From NCBI GenBank assembly GCA_010031985.1, contig RGYP01000140.1:1-5610 (forward strand): a stretch of 5,610 nt of DNA. The letters are read 5' to 3'. The stretch comes from Gammaproteobacteria bacterium. GTDB taxonomy: Bacteria; Pseudomonadota; Gammaproteobacteria; Steroidobacterales; Steroidobacteraceae. The notes under the pieces are model-generated. The model made no database searches. It was not told the DNA's origin and saw only the letters and a program-made list of their open reading frames with translations. The position numbers were made by a program, and so were the translations under genes. This document shows, piece by piece, positions 1-5,610 of this stretch; position 1 is the first letter of the stretch, and the number at the start of each line of letters is the position of its first letter.

Positions 1-618
1 GCCGCCATGGGTACACGCTGCCGTCACGATACGGCGATGCGTCAGCACGCGATCGGTGCCGCGCTGCTGTCCTCGGTGGCGACGCCGCTGCAATTGTTGG
101 TGATGCTTGCGGCCATCGATCGCGATCTCGTGGTGCATTGGCTGCTGCCGTCCGTGTCGATGGCGCTCGTGGCCGCGGCGTCAGCGGGCTTTTGGCTGCG
201 CGGCGCCGGTTCGCCGCAAGATCACGTGCGGCAGACGTTCGAGGGCCGCGCCTTTCAGCCCTTGCAGGCGATCGTGTTCAGCGTCACCGTCACTTCGCTG
301 CTGTGGGCGGCGTCTTGGCTCGCTGCGCAATTCGGCAGTCGGGGTGCGGCATGGGGCGTGATGCTCGGTGGCTTCGCCGATGCCCACTCTGCCATTGCGA
401 GTGCGGCCACCTTGGTGCGTGCGGCCGAGCTCGATGCCTCCACTGGCGCACTCGCCATTCTTGGCGCGCTCGCAAGCAATACTTTGATGAAACTGCTGCT
501 GGCCTTCGCAACTGGCGGCCGACGCTACGCGGCAGCGCTCGCTGTGCCGCTGCTCGCGATGTGGCTGGTGGCGGCGGCTCTCTTGGTCAGCCCGTCATGG
601 CCGACGGCAGTGCCATGA
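1..618 (+). CDS. DUF4010 (MgtC-family associated) membrane protein, C-terminal part
   Basis: This is the C-terminal part of an integral membrane protein; its 5' end lies outside the window. The frame is open from base 1, and the first residues already look like the interior of a DUF4010 domain (a charged loop, then AIGAALLSSVATPLQLLVML), so the ATG at 7 is probably not the true start. About six hydrophobic segments are visible at roughly residues 18-37, 41-64, 86-108, 113-137, 146-168 and 174-195, counted from that ATG. The family-like signature GGFADAHSAIAS (121-132) is followed by a segment with SNTLMK (157-162) and a GG-R-Y turn (170-174). DUF4010 usually follows an N-terminal MgtC/SapB domain in proteins of about 400 residues, so roughly half may be missing. 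The function of the family is unclear; transport or membrane homeostasis is only a guess. The last 32 bp overlap the convergent stress-protein gene. Confidence 0.8.
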   Translation, partial: AAMGTRCRHDTAMRQHAIGAALLSSVATPLQLLVMLAAIDRDLVVHWLLPSVSMALVAAASAGFWLRGAGSPQDHVRQTFEGRAFQPLQAIVFSVTVTSLLWAASWLAAQFGSRGAAWGVMLGGFADAHSAIASAATLVRAAELDASTGALAILGALASNTLMKLLLAFATGGRRYAAALAVPLLAMWLVAAALLVSPSWPTAVP

Positions 619-1573
619 GTTGCGCGCCACGCGGGCGGCGCGGCACCTTGGTCCGAAAGCCGCCGGGTTTGACGACGAGCACGTCGCACTCGAGCGCATC
701 GAGGACGGCCTCGGCGGTGTTGCCGATCAGCAGCCGCTTGAACCCGGAGCGCGACAGCGCGCCCATCACCACGATGCTCGCTTTGGCCTGCTTCGCGGAC
801 TGCGGGATGGCGTCGCGGGCCGAGCCCTCGACCACTGCGAGTTGATGCGACGGCAACGGCTGCCGGGCCACTTCGACCGCGAGGGCCTTGCGAGCGCGAC
901 GCAGCAGCGCCTCGGTTCGTGCCGTATCAACGATCACGGGTGTCGCGGTCCATGACGCGGTGACGAGCGTGGTCGGCGCGAGGCAGTGCACGATGCGCAA
1001 TTTCCCTTTGAGGCTGGTGGTGATCTTGCCGCTCGCCTGCAACAGGGCGGTATCGAGGCGCGCGGGCTTGGCGTGCTCGTGAAAAGGATCGAGCGCCGTC
1101 ATGACGAGGGGCCGATGGTAGGGCTTGGCGAGCTTCACGAGCAGCACCGGGCAGGGCGCCTGACGCAGCATTTCCCAATCGGTGTAAGCCAGCATCCAAC
1201 CCGCACGATGGCGACCCGCATGACGCTCGGCGACGATGAGATCGGCCTGCATCCGTAAGGCGCGGCGGATCACGGCTTCGGCGGGCGGGTAGTCCCACTC
1301 GGCGGAGCAGCCGACCTCGATGTCGTGTTTGCGCAGCGTCTTGGCGATGGCCTGCAGACGCTTCAGCACCTTGCGCAGCCGTTCGGTTTCGTAGTCCTTG
1401 AGACTTATGCGTCGCGCCTCGAGCGCTTCGACCAGTACCGTGTCGGCAATGGCATGGAACAGTTCGAGCGTGGCGCCCTCGGCCCTGGCGAGTTGCGCCG
1501 CCTTGCGAACAGCCGGAAAACTGCGCGCATCGACATCCTTGATGGCGACCAGAATTCTTCTGAGCTTTTGCAT
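587..1573 (-). CDS. Tandem-domain universal stress protein (UspE-like)
   Basis: This encodes a cytoplasmic protein of 328 residues made of two universal stress protein (Usp) domains, about 4-147 and 153-302. That matches the layout and length of E. coli UspE (316 residues). The first domain opens with the typical strand LRRILVAIKD and closes with TDWEMLRQAPCPVLLVK (131-147), very like UspE. The second ends with VVMGALSRSGFKRLLIGNTAE and then CDVLVVKP. The nucleotide-binding pattern G-2x-G-9x-G is only partly kept: G271 and G284 are present, but the middle glycine is Ser274. Nucleotide binding is therefore uncertain. The start at 1573 is chosen because Usp homology begins there and GGAG lies 5 nt upstream (1579-1582); a further 21 upstream codons are open but do not look like Usp sequence. 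The gene is divergent from the FAD oxidoreductase and its 3' end overlaps the DUF4010 gene. A role in stress survival is inferred from the family; the ligand is unknown. Confidence 0.88.
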   Translation of the reverse strand: MQKLRRILVAIKDVDARSFPAVRKAAQLARAEGATLELFHAIADTVLVEALEARRISLKDYETERLRKVLKRLQAIAKTLRKHDIEVGCSAEWDYPPAEAVIRRALRMQADLIVAERHAGRHRAGWMLAYTDWEMLRQAPCPVLLVKLAKPYHRPLVMTALDPFHEHAKPARLDTALLQASGKITTSLKGKLRIVHCLAPTTLVTASWTATPVIVDTARTEALLRRARKALAVEVARQPLPSHQLAVVEGSARDAIPQSAKQAKASIVVMGALSRSGFKRLLIGNTAEAVLDALECDVLVVKPGGFRTKVPRRPRGAQLMALPSAMTG

Positions 1574-1692
1574 GGGGGCTCCGCAGGCTGGGGCGGATAT
1601 AGGTACAAGTCTTGCTGATCGATGTCGAGAGCGCATGCGTACGTTTGCGTATCATTGGCAGGCCAAGGGAAGTGATCGATAGGGGTTTGACG
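1574..1692. promoter_or_regulatory. Divergent intergenic region with start signals for both flanking genes
   Basis: This 119-bp gap separates the divergent stress-protein and FAD-oxidoreductase genes, so it should hold promoters for both. For the rightward gene, TATCAT at 1650-1655 matches the sigma-70 -10 box at five of six positions, but no good -35 box is found at 16-18 bp; TCGAGA at 1625-1630 is four of six with a 19-bp spacer. No convincing leftward promoter was found; GATATA at 1596-1601 (TATATC on the minus strand) is a weak -10 candidate. TGCGTA occurs twice exactly 10 bp apart (1636-1641, 1646-1651), and TGATCGAT occurs at 1616-1623 and 1673-1680. Promoter assignment is tentative. 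Confidence 0.4.
1681..1685 (+). promoter_or_regulatory. Ribosome binding site of the FAD oxidoreductase gene
   Basis: AGGGG lies 7 nt before the ATG at 1693. It supports that ATG over the in-frame TTG at 1612, which would add 27 residues that do not resemble the family. Confidence 0.6.
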
Positions 1693-3312
1693 ATGTCTGC
1701 ACAACCGAACGTTCCGGTCGAAGTTGCGGGCGCTGCCGTTGCCGAGGTCTTCGCCGGATTCGAGGCTGACGAGGTCGTCCTCGATCTCGAAGAGCGACGC
1801 GCGCTGTCGAGCGACGTGTATTCACGTGGCGTGACCGCAGCGGTGGTGCTCCGACCGCGCAGCAAAGGTCGCTGCGCCCAAATGGTCGCCGCGGCCACCC
1901 GTGCCGGTTACGCCATCATCGGTCGCGGCGGCGGGCTTTCCTACACCGGAGGCTATCTGCCCGTGCACGAACGGACGGTGATCCTCGACACCTCGCGACT
2001 CGACCGTGTGGTCGAGGTGAACGCCGAAGACATGTACATCACCGTCGAGGCGGGGGTGACCTGGAAGCGCATTTACGACACCCTCGCGCCGCTCGGTTTG
2101 CGCCTGCCATTCTTTGGGACGTTCTCGGGTGCGCAAGCGACGGTCGGCGGTGGCTTGTCCAACGGCGCGCTTTTTTTGGGCACGGCGCGTCATGGCACGG
2201 GTGCCGATCACGTTCTCGGTCTCGAGGTGGTGCTGGCCGATGGCAGCGTGCTCGCCACCGGGCAGTGCGCTTTCAAAAATGTCGACAAGCCTTTTTATCG
2301 GACCTGCGGTCCCGACCTCACCGGCTTGTTCACTCACGAGTCTGGCGCCTTCGGCATCAAGGTCGAGGCGAGCTTCAAACTCATGCGCATGCCGGCCTGC
2401 AGCGGTCACGCGTCGTTCGTCTTCGACAGCATGGAGTCCGCAGGCGCGGCTTTGTCGGCGGTAGCGCGTACCGGTGCCGCCGAAGAGGCCTACGTTTTCG
2501 ATCCGGAGTCGACGCGCAAAAATTTGCGCTCCGAAGGTTTGATCGATGACGCGGGCACCTTGCTCAAAGTGGTGCGCAGCGAGACCGGCTGGCTCAAAGG
2601 GATCCTCGAGGGTGCCAAGCTCGTGGCGGCCGGCAGAACGTTCTTGCCAGAGCAGGCGTATTCTTTGCACCTGACCTGCGCCGCGCGCAGCGAGGCGGCG
2701 CTCGCGGCAGATCTGGCAGCTTGCCGCGACGCTTGCGCGGCCCATGGCGGTCGCGAAGTACCCAATTCCATCCCGAAGGCGATCCGAGCCAATTTGTTTC
2801 CGCCGCCCGATGGCGTGCTCGGGACCGAGGGCGAACGCTGGGCAGCACTGAACGCCAAGGTGGCGCACTCCGACGCCACGAAGATCATGGCAGCGAGTGC
2901 ACGCGTCATCGATCCTTACCGCGAGCGCATGCGCGAACACGGCATCTGGATGACCCACCTGCTGATCGCGATCGGCACCACGGCCTTCAGCTTCGAGCCG
3001 GTGCTGCGTTGGCAGGACGAGTGGTTACCCATACATGGTCGGGCGCTTTCGCCCGCGGCACGCGCGCGCCTGACCGAGTCGGCGGCGAATCCGGCCGCGC
3101 GCGCACTGGTCGGCGAAATCAGGGAGAAGCTGGTACGGCTGTTTGCAGAGCTTGGCGCGGCGTCGAACCAGCTCGGTAAAACGTATCCCTATTTCGATTC
3201 GCTGCGACCGGAAGCTGCAAGGTTCGTCGGCGCTCTCAAAAGCACCATCGACCCCGCGGGGGCGATGAATCCCGGTGCCCTCGGCTTTCCGGTACCGCAA
3301 CGAAATCGCTGA
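1693..3312 (+). CDS. FAD-linked oxidoreductase, GlcD/D-lactate dehydrogenase-like (PCMH-type FAD domain)
   Basis: This encodes a 539-residue flavoprotein. The FAD-binding PCMH-type domain spans about residues 45-232: the pyrophosphate loop is at IGRGGGLSYTGG (76-87), the second FAD segment GAQATVGGGLSNGA is at 146-159 followed by ARHGTG (165-170), and HESGAFGI is at 215-222. A C-terminal FAD-oxidase domain follows and ends in the typical TIDPAGAMNPG (518-528). Relatives oxidise D-2-hydroxy acids such as D-lactate or glycolate, or other alcohols, to oxo compounds and pass electrons to a cytochrome, quinone or oxygen. The substrate cannot be read here: the HxGDGNxH metal and substrate motif of D-lactate dehydrogenases is absent, and the comparable stretch reads HLLIAIGTTAFSFEPVLRW (422-440). 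No signal peptide or membrane helix is evident. The start rests on AGGGG 7 nt upstream. The gene is 58 bp upstream of alaA on the same strand, so the two are probably co-transcribed. 4-cresol dehydrogenase-like chemistry is a less likely alternative. Confidence 0.85.
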   Translation: MSAQPNVPVEVAGAAVAEVFAGFEADEVVLDLEERRALSSDVYSRGVTAAVVLRPRSKGRCAQMVAAATRAGYAIIGRGGGLSYTGGYLPVHERTVILDTSRLDRVVEVNAEDMYITVEAGVTWKRIYDTLAPLGLRLPFFGTFSGAQATVGGGLSNGALFLGTARHGTGADHVLGLEVVLADGSVLATGQCAFKNVDKPFYRTCGPDLTGLFTHESGAFGIKVEASFKLMRMPACSGHASFVFDSMESAGAALSAVARTGAAEEAYVFDPESTRKNLRSEGLIDDAGTLLKVVRSETGWLKGILEGAKLVAAGRTFLPEQAYSLHLTCAARSEAALAADLAACRDACAAHGGREVPNSIPKAIRANLFPPPDGVLGTEGERWAALNAKVAHSDATKIMAASARVIDPYRERMREHGIWMTHLLIAIGTTAFSFEPVLRWQDEWLPIHGRALSPAARARLTESAANPAARALVGEIREKLVRLFAELGAASNQLGKTYPYFDSLRPEAARFVGALKSTIDPAGAMNPGALGFPVPQRNR

Positions 3313-3370
3313 ATCTTTCGCGCCGCGGTCCGACCCGATATCCTTCGCGGCCCCGTCGATCGAGTCCGTC

Positions 3371-4630
3371 ATGACCCCCGAAGCGAACGTCCGTATCAGT
3401 GAGAGTTTGCGTAACGTGCGCTACGAGATCCGTGGCGGCCTTGCCCGGCGCGCGCTCGAGCTGTCGCGCAAGGGCTACGAGATCATCTCGCTGAACATCG
3501 GTAACCCCGCGCTGTTCGGGTTTCGTACCCCCGAGACCATGCGTCTCGCGATGATCGAGAACTTTCCCGAGAGCGAGGGCTACTGCCACCAAAAGGGCAT
3601 CTTCCCGGCACGCGAAGCGGTCGTGATGCAGCAGCAGGGTCGGGGCGTGCAGGGCGTCTCCGCAGAAGAGGTTTTCATCGGCAATGGCGTCTCGGAGCTG
3701 ATCGATCTCGCGCTGCGCGCGATGCTGAACGATGGCGATGAGGTCTTGGTGCCGAGTCCCGACTATCCGTTGTGGACGGCCGCGGTGAATCTCAACCGCG
3801 GTCGGGCGGTGCACTATCCCTGTCGTCCCGAAAACGAGTTCGTCCCCGACCCGGACGAGATCGCTGCGCTCGTCACGCCGCGGACCCGGGCGATCGTCGT
3901 CATCAATCCCAATAATCCGACTGGTGCCGTGTATCCGCGTGCGGTGCTCGAGCGCATCGTCGAGCTCGCCGAGCGACGCGGGCTCGTGTTGTTGTGCGAC
4001 GAGATCTACGACCAGATCACCTACGACGGCGCCGAGTTCGTGCCGATGGCGACGCTCGTCGAAGATACGGTCTGCGTCACCATGTCGGGGCTTTCCAAGA
4101 TTTACCGGGCCTGTGGCTATCGCGTCGGCTGGGCGGTGATCTCGGGCAAACTGCGGGCCGCACACGAGTTCATCAACGCGATGGAGCTCTTGGCCTCGTT
4201 GCGGCTGTGCAGCAACGTGCCGGGGCAGTGGGCGGTGCAGACGGCACTCGGTGGTTATCAAAGTATTCGCGAGCTGTGCGCGCCCGGCGGACGCTTGTAC
4301 GAATCGCGTCGTGCCATCGTCGAAGCCACTCGCGACAACCCTGCGTTCACGGCGCGGGTGCCGCGGGGCGCGCTTTACGGTTTCATCGGCGTCAGCGACG
4401 AGATCCCCGGTTTTGACGATCAGGCGTTTGCGCTCGAACTGCTCGAACAAAAGCATGTGTTGGTGGCACCCGGGGTAAGTTTCAACGTGCCGTACACCAA
4501 TCACTTCCGCATCACGAATCTGCCGGATGCCGCGACGTTGCGTACCGTGTTCGCACGCATGGGTGAATTGCTCGAAGAATATCGCGCTCGACCCGCTGGC
4601 AGTAATCTCAAAGCCGCCCGTCGACGCTGA
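3371..4630 (+). CDS. alaA: Glutamate-pyruvate aminotransferase, AlaA type (PLP-dependent, class I/II)
   Basis: This encodes a 419-residue fold-type I aminotransferase that matches what I recall of E. coli AlaA (405 residues) along nearly its whole length. Such enzymes move the amino group of glutamate to pyruvate, giving alanine and 2-oxoglutarate in the cytoplasm. Visible landmarks are LNIGNPALFGF (41-51), the cofactor phosphate region IGNGVSEL (103-110), DYPLWTAAV (131-139), INPNNPTGAVY (178-188), DEIYD (210-214, where Asp210 should pair with the PLP ring nitrogen), and SGLSKIYRACGYRVGW with Lys243 as the Schiff-base lysine. ALGGYQSI (292-299) and HFRI (378-381, Arg380 binding the substrate carboxylate) follow. 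The ATG at 3371 is chosen because homology starts there; only a weak GAG lies 6 nt upstream, and an in-frame GTG at 3275 lies inside the preceding gene. The last 23 bp overlap gspN tail to tail. A short basic tail (411-419) extends past the usual end. Confidence 0.93.
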   Translation: MTPEANVRISESLRNVRYEIRGGLARRALELSRKGYEIISLNIGNPALFGFRTPETMRLAMIENFPESEGYCHQKGIFPAREAVVMQQQGRGVQGVSAEEVFIGNGVSELIDLALRAMLNDGDEVLVPSPDYPLWTAAVNLNRGRAVHYPCRPENEFVPDPDEIAALVTPRTRAIVVINPNNPTGAVYPRAVLERIVELAERRGLVLLCDEIYDQITYDGAEFVPMATLVEDTVCVTMSGLSKIYRACGYRVGWAVISGKLRAAHEFINAMELLASLRLCSNVPGQWAVQTALGGYQSIRELCAPGGRLYESRRAIVEATRDNPAFTARVPRGALYGFIGVSDEIPGFDDQAFALELLEQKHVLVAPGVSFNVPYTNHFRITNLPDAATLRTVFARMGELLEEYRARPAGSNLKAARRR

Positions 4631-5348
4631 TCTCCAGGGGCGAGCCGCCTGGAAGCGCGGGCAGCACGCCCGTGATCCTCGGTATCACCCGCAGCGTCGC
4701 GGTGTAGGTGCCGGGCTCGGTCAAGCGGGCCTCGCCGGCGAGCTTCAACGGGCCGCCCCTATCTTTGATGCGCCCGACGACGCCGGACAATTCGGCATCG
4801 AAGTCACCGATCGCGGCGTCGTATCGCAGTAGTCGCGTGTCGCGCAACGAAACCGTACCGCGAAGCGCGGTGAGCTGACTGCGGCCGTCGAGCTCGATCA
4901 AGAGTCCGCGGCTCTCGAGACGTCCGGCGACTGCGGCGATCGGTCCGAGCGTGACGTCCGCCGGCAGGGCATCGCGCAAGGTCTGCAGCGGTAGTTGTAC
5001 CGAGCTGAGGTACACGGCCACGCGACCGTCCAGCGTTGCGCGAAGTTCGCCCCTGACGCCGGCTGCACCCATCGAGTCCGACTCGCTACTCCGTGGTGTC
5101 CAGACGAAGCCGACGTTCGCCCGCAGCGGCTGCCACAGCGGTCGCTCGATCTGCCAGTGGAGGGTGCCCGATCGACTACCGCGGATCGACAAGCCTTCGC
5201 ATCGGCCCGCCCAGACACTGCCGCCGAGTTCGCTGCAGCGCAGGTCGGGCGGCAGCAAGGGATCAAAGAAACGAGCGGGTAGCCAGACGACGAAGCCGAC
5301 GAGGGCGCCGCTGACGACGAGCGTGACGATCAGTCCGCGACGACTCAC
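4608..5348 (-). CDS. gspN: Type II secretion system protein N (GspN)
   Basis: This encodes a 246-residue bitopic inner-membrane protein of the type II secretion system, which exports folded proteins from the periplasm across the outer membrane. One N-terminal helix (about residues 5-23) is followed by LPARFFDPLLPP (23-34), typical of the family, then the GSVWAG element (43-48), the LHWQIERPLW segment (63-72), and near the C-terminus GGPLKLAGEARLTEPGTYTA with VIPR. The remainder should be a beta-rich periplasmic domain. The start is a GTG at 5348 overlapping the gspM stop as GTGA, a sign of translational coupling; no later start fits, as the signal-anchor begins at once. GspN is not present in every type II system and its exact role is unsettled; it probably supports the inner-membrane assembly platform. 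It appears to be the last gene of the operon. Cys38 and Cys50 flank the GSVWAG motif and would lie in the periplasm. Confidence 0.9.
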   Translation of the reverse strand: MSRRGLIVTLVVSGALVGFVVWLPARFFDPLLPPDLRCSELGGSVWAGRCEGLSIRGSRSGTLHWQIERPLWQPLRANVGFVWTPRSSESDSMGAAGVRGELRATLDGRVAVYLSSVQLPLQTLRDALPADVTLGPIAAVAGRLESRGLLIELDGRSQLTALRGTVSLRDTRLLRYDAAIGDFDAELSGVVGRIKDRGGPLKLAGEARLTEPGTYTATLRVIPRITGVLPALPGGSPLEISVDGRL

Positions 5349-5610
5349 GAGCGGCGCGGTGCGAGTTCCAGCGAAGCGTTCACCCGACCGGCGCCGGCCG
5401 CGTCGATGCGCAACCGGCGGATGTCCACTCTCGCGGCTTCCAGCGTCGCGACCAACTCGAGTAACGAGTCGAAGGGTACTCCCGGAAGTTGCAGCGTCGC
5501 CGATCCATCGGCGCCAGCGGCGAGCTCCGGTACGACTCCGGCGAGTTCGCCCGCCTGACGAGCGAGGGTGAGCAGGGGTAACTCGCCGGAGTCGTTCCGG
5601 AGCTCGCCGC
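5345..5610 (-). CDS. gspM: Type II secretion system protein M (GspM), C-terminal part
   Basis: Translating the minus strand upstream of gspN gives an open frame of about 87 codons running to the window edge and ending at TGA 5347-5345. It has no start inside the window, so it is a 5'-truncated fragment. The residues show the C-terminal ferredoxin-like fold pattern of GspM: ATLQLPGVPFDSLLELVATLE, where PFDSLLEL is the family's typical 'FD-L---L' helix start, then VDIRRLRIDAAGAGRVNASLEL and a short basic end. GspM is a single-pass inner-membrane protein that pairs with GspL and links the secretion ATPase platform to the periplasm; the cytoplasmic and membrane part lies outside the window. Its order before gspN and the 4-bp overlap are the standard arrangement of a type II secretion operon, which presumably continues beyond the right edge with gspL. 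Confidence 0.85.
   Translation of the reverse strand, partial: GELRNDSGELPLLTLARQAGELAGVVPELAAGADGSATLQLPGVPFDSLLELVATLEAARVDIRRLRIDAAGAGRVNASLELAPRRS

Noticed and set aside
1612..1692. Upstream TTG start for the FAD oxidoreductase gene
   Set aside because: The extra 27 residues do not look like family sequence, and a clear AGGGG sits before the ATG at 1693.
927..1898. A 323-codon minus-strand frame across the stress-protein gene and the divergent intergenic region
   Set aside because: It is a shifted frame of the Usp gene, low in hydrophobic structure, and would overlap the start of the FAD oxidoreductase gene.
1822..2958. A 378-codon open frame on the minus strand opposite the FAD oxidoreductase gene
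   Set aside because: It lies within a well-supported flavoprotein gene, shows no motif, and has the skewed composition of a GC-driven shadow frame.
3322..3351. Possible terminator hairpin between the FAD oxidoreductase gene and alaA (GCCGCG pairing with CGCGGC)
   Set aside because: The stem is only 6 bp with an 18-nt loop and no T-run follows; likely chance in GC-rich DNA.
3275..3370. GTG start that would extend alaA by 32 residues
   Set aside because: It overlaps the preceding gene, and similarity to AlaA begins at the ATG at 3371.
3236..4504. A 422-codon open frame on the minus strand opposite alaA
   Set aside because: alaA is unambiguous on the plus strand. The antisense product is rich in Arg, Asp and His with no recognisable domain, as expected of the opposite strand of a GC-rich gene.

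Overview
The window is a compact, GC-rich stretch of ordinary bacterial chromosome. It holds six protein-coding genes, two of them cut by the window edges. No RNA gene, insertion sequence, CRISPR array or phage-like gene was seen. The type II secretion genes gspM and gspN, a UspE-like tandem universal stress protein and an AlaA-type aminotransferase together suggest a high-GC gammaproteobacterium, for example a relative of Xanthomonadales, Nevskiales or Steroidobacter. That placement is inferred from gene content and was not tested by any search.

Left part (1-1573): the 3' end of a membrane protein gene with a DUF4010 (MgtC-family associated) domain runs rightward. It meets, tail to tail with a 32-bp overlap, a leftward gene for a two-domain universal stress protein. 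A 119-bp divergent intergenic region (1574-1692) separates the stress gene from the next rightward unit. It is the only real non-coding gap in the window and carries both ribosome binding sites and a small repeat cluster.

Middle (1693-4630): two rightward genes 58 bp apart, probably co-transcribed. The first encodes an FAD-linked (PCMH-fold, GlcD/D-lactate dehydrogenase-like) oxidoreductase, the second a glutamate-pyruvate aminotransferase of the AlaA type. One makes or consumes a 2-oxo product (inferred) and the other transaminates pyruvate, so a metabolic link is possible but unproven.

Right part (4608-5610): on the minus strand, the end of a type II secretion operon. The C-terminal part of gspM overlaps the GTG start of gspN by 4 bp. 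gspN then runs into the 3' end of alaA with a 23-bp tail-to-tail overlap. No genuinely new system was found. The findings are modest: an oxidase lacking a family active-site motif, two overlapping convergent gene ends, a repeat in the divergent promoter region, and a cysteine pair in GspN.
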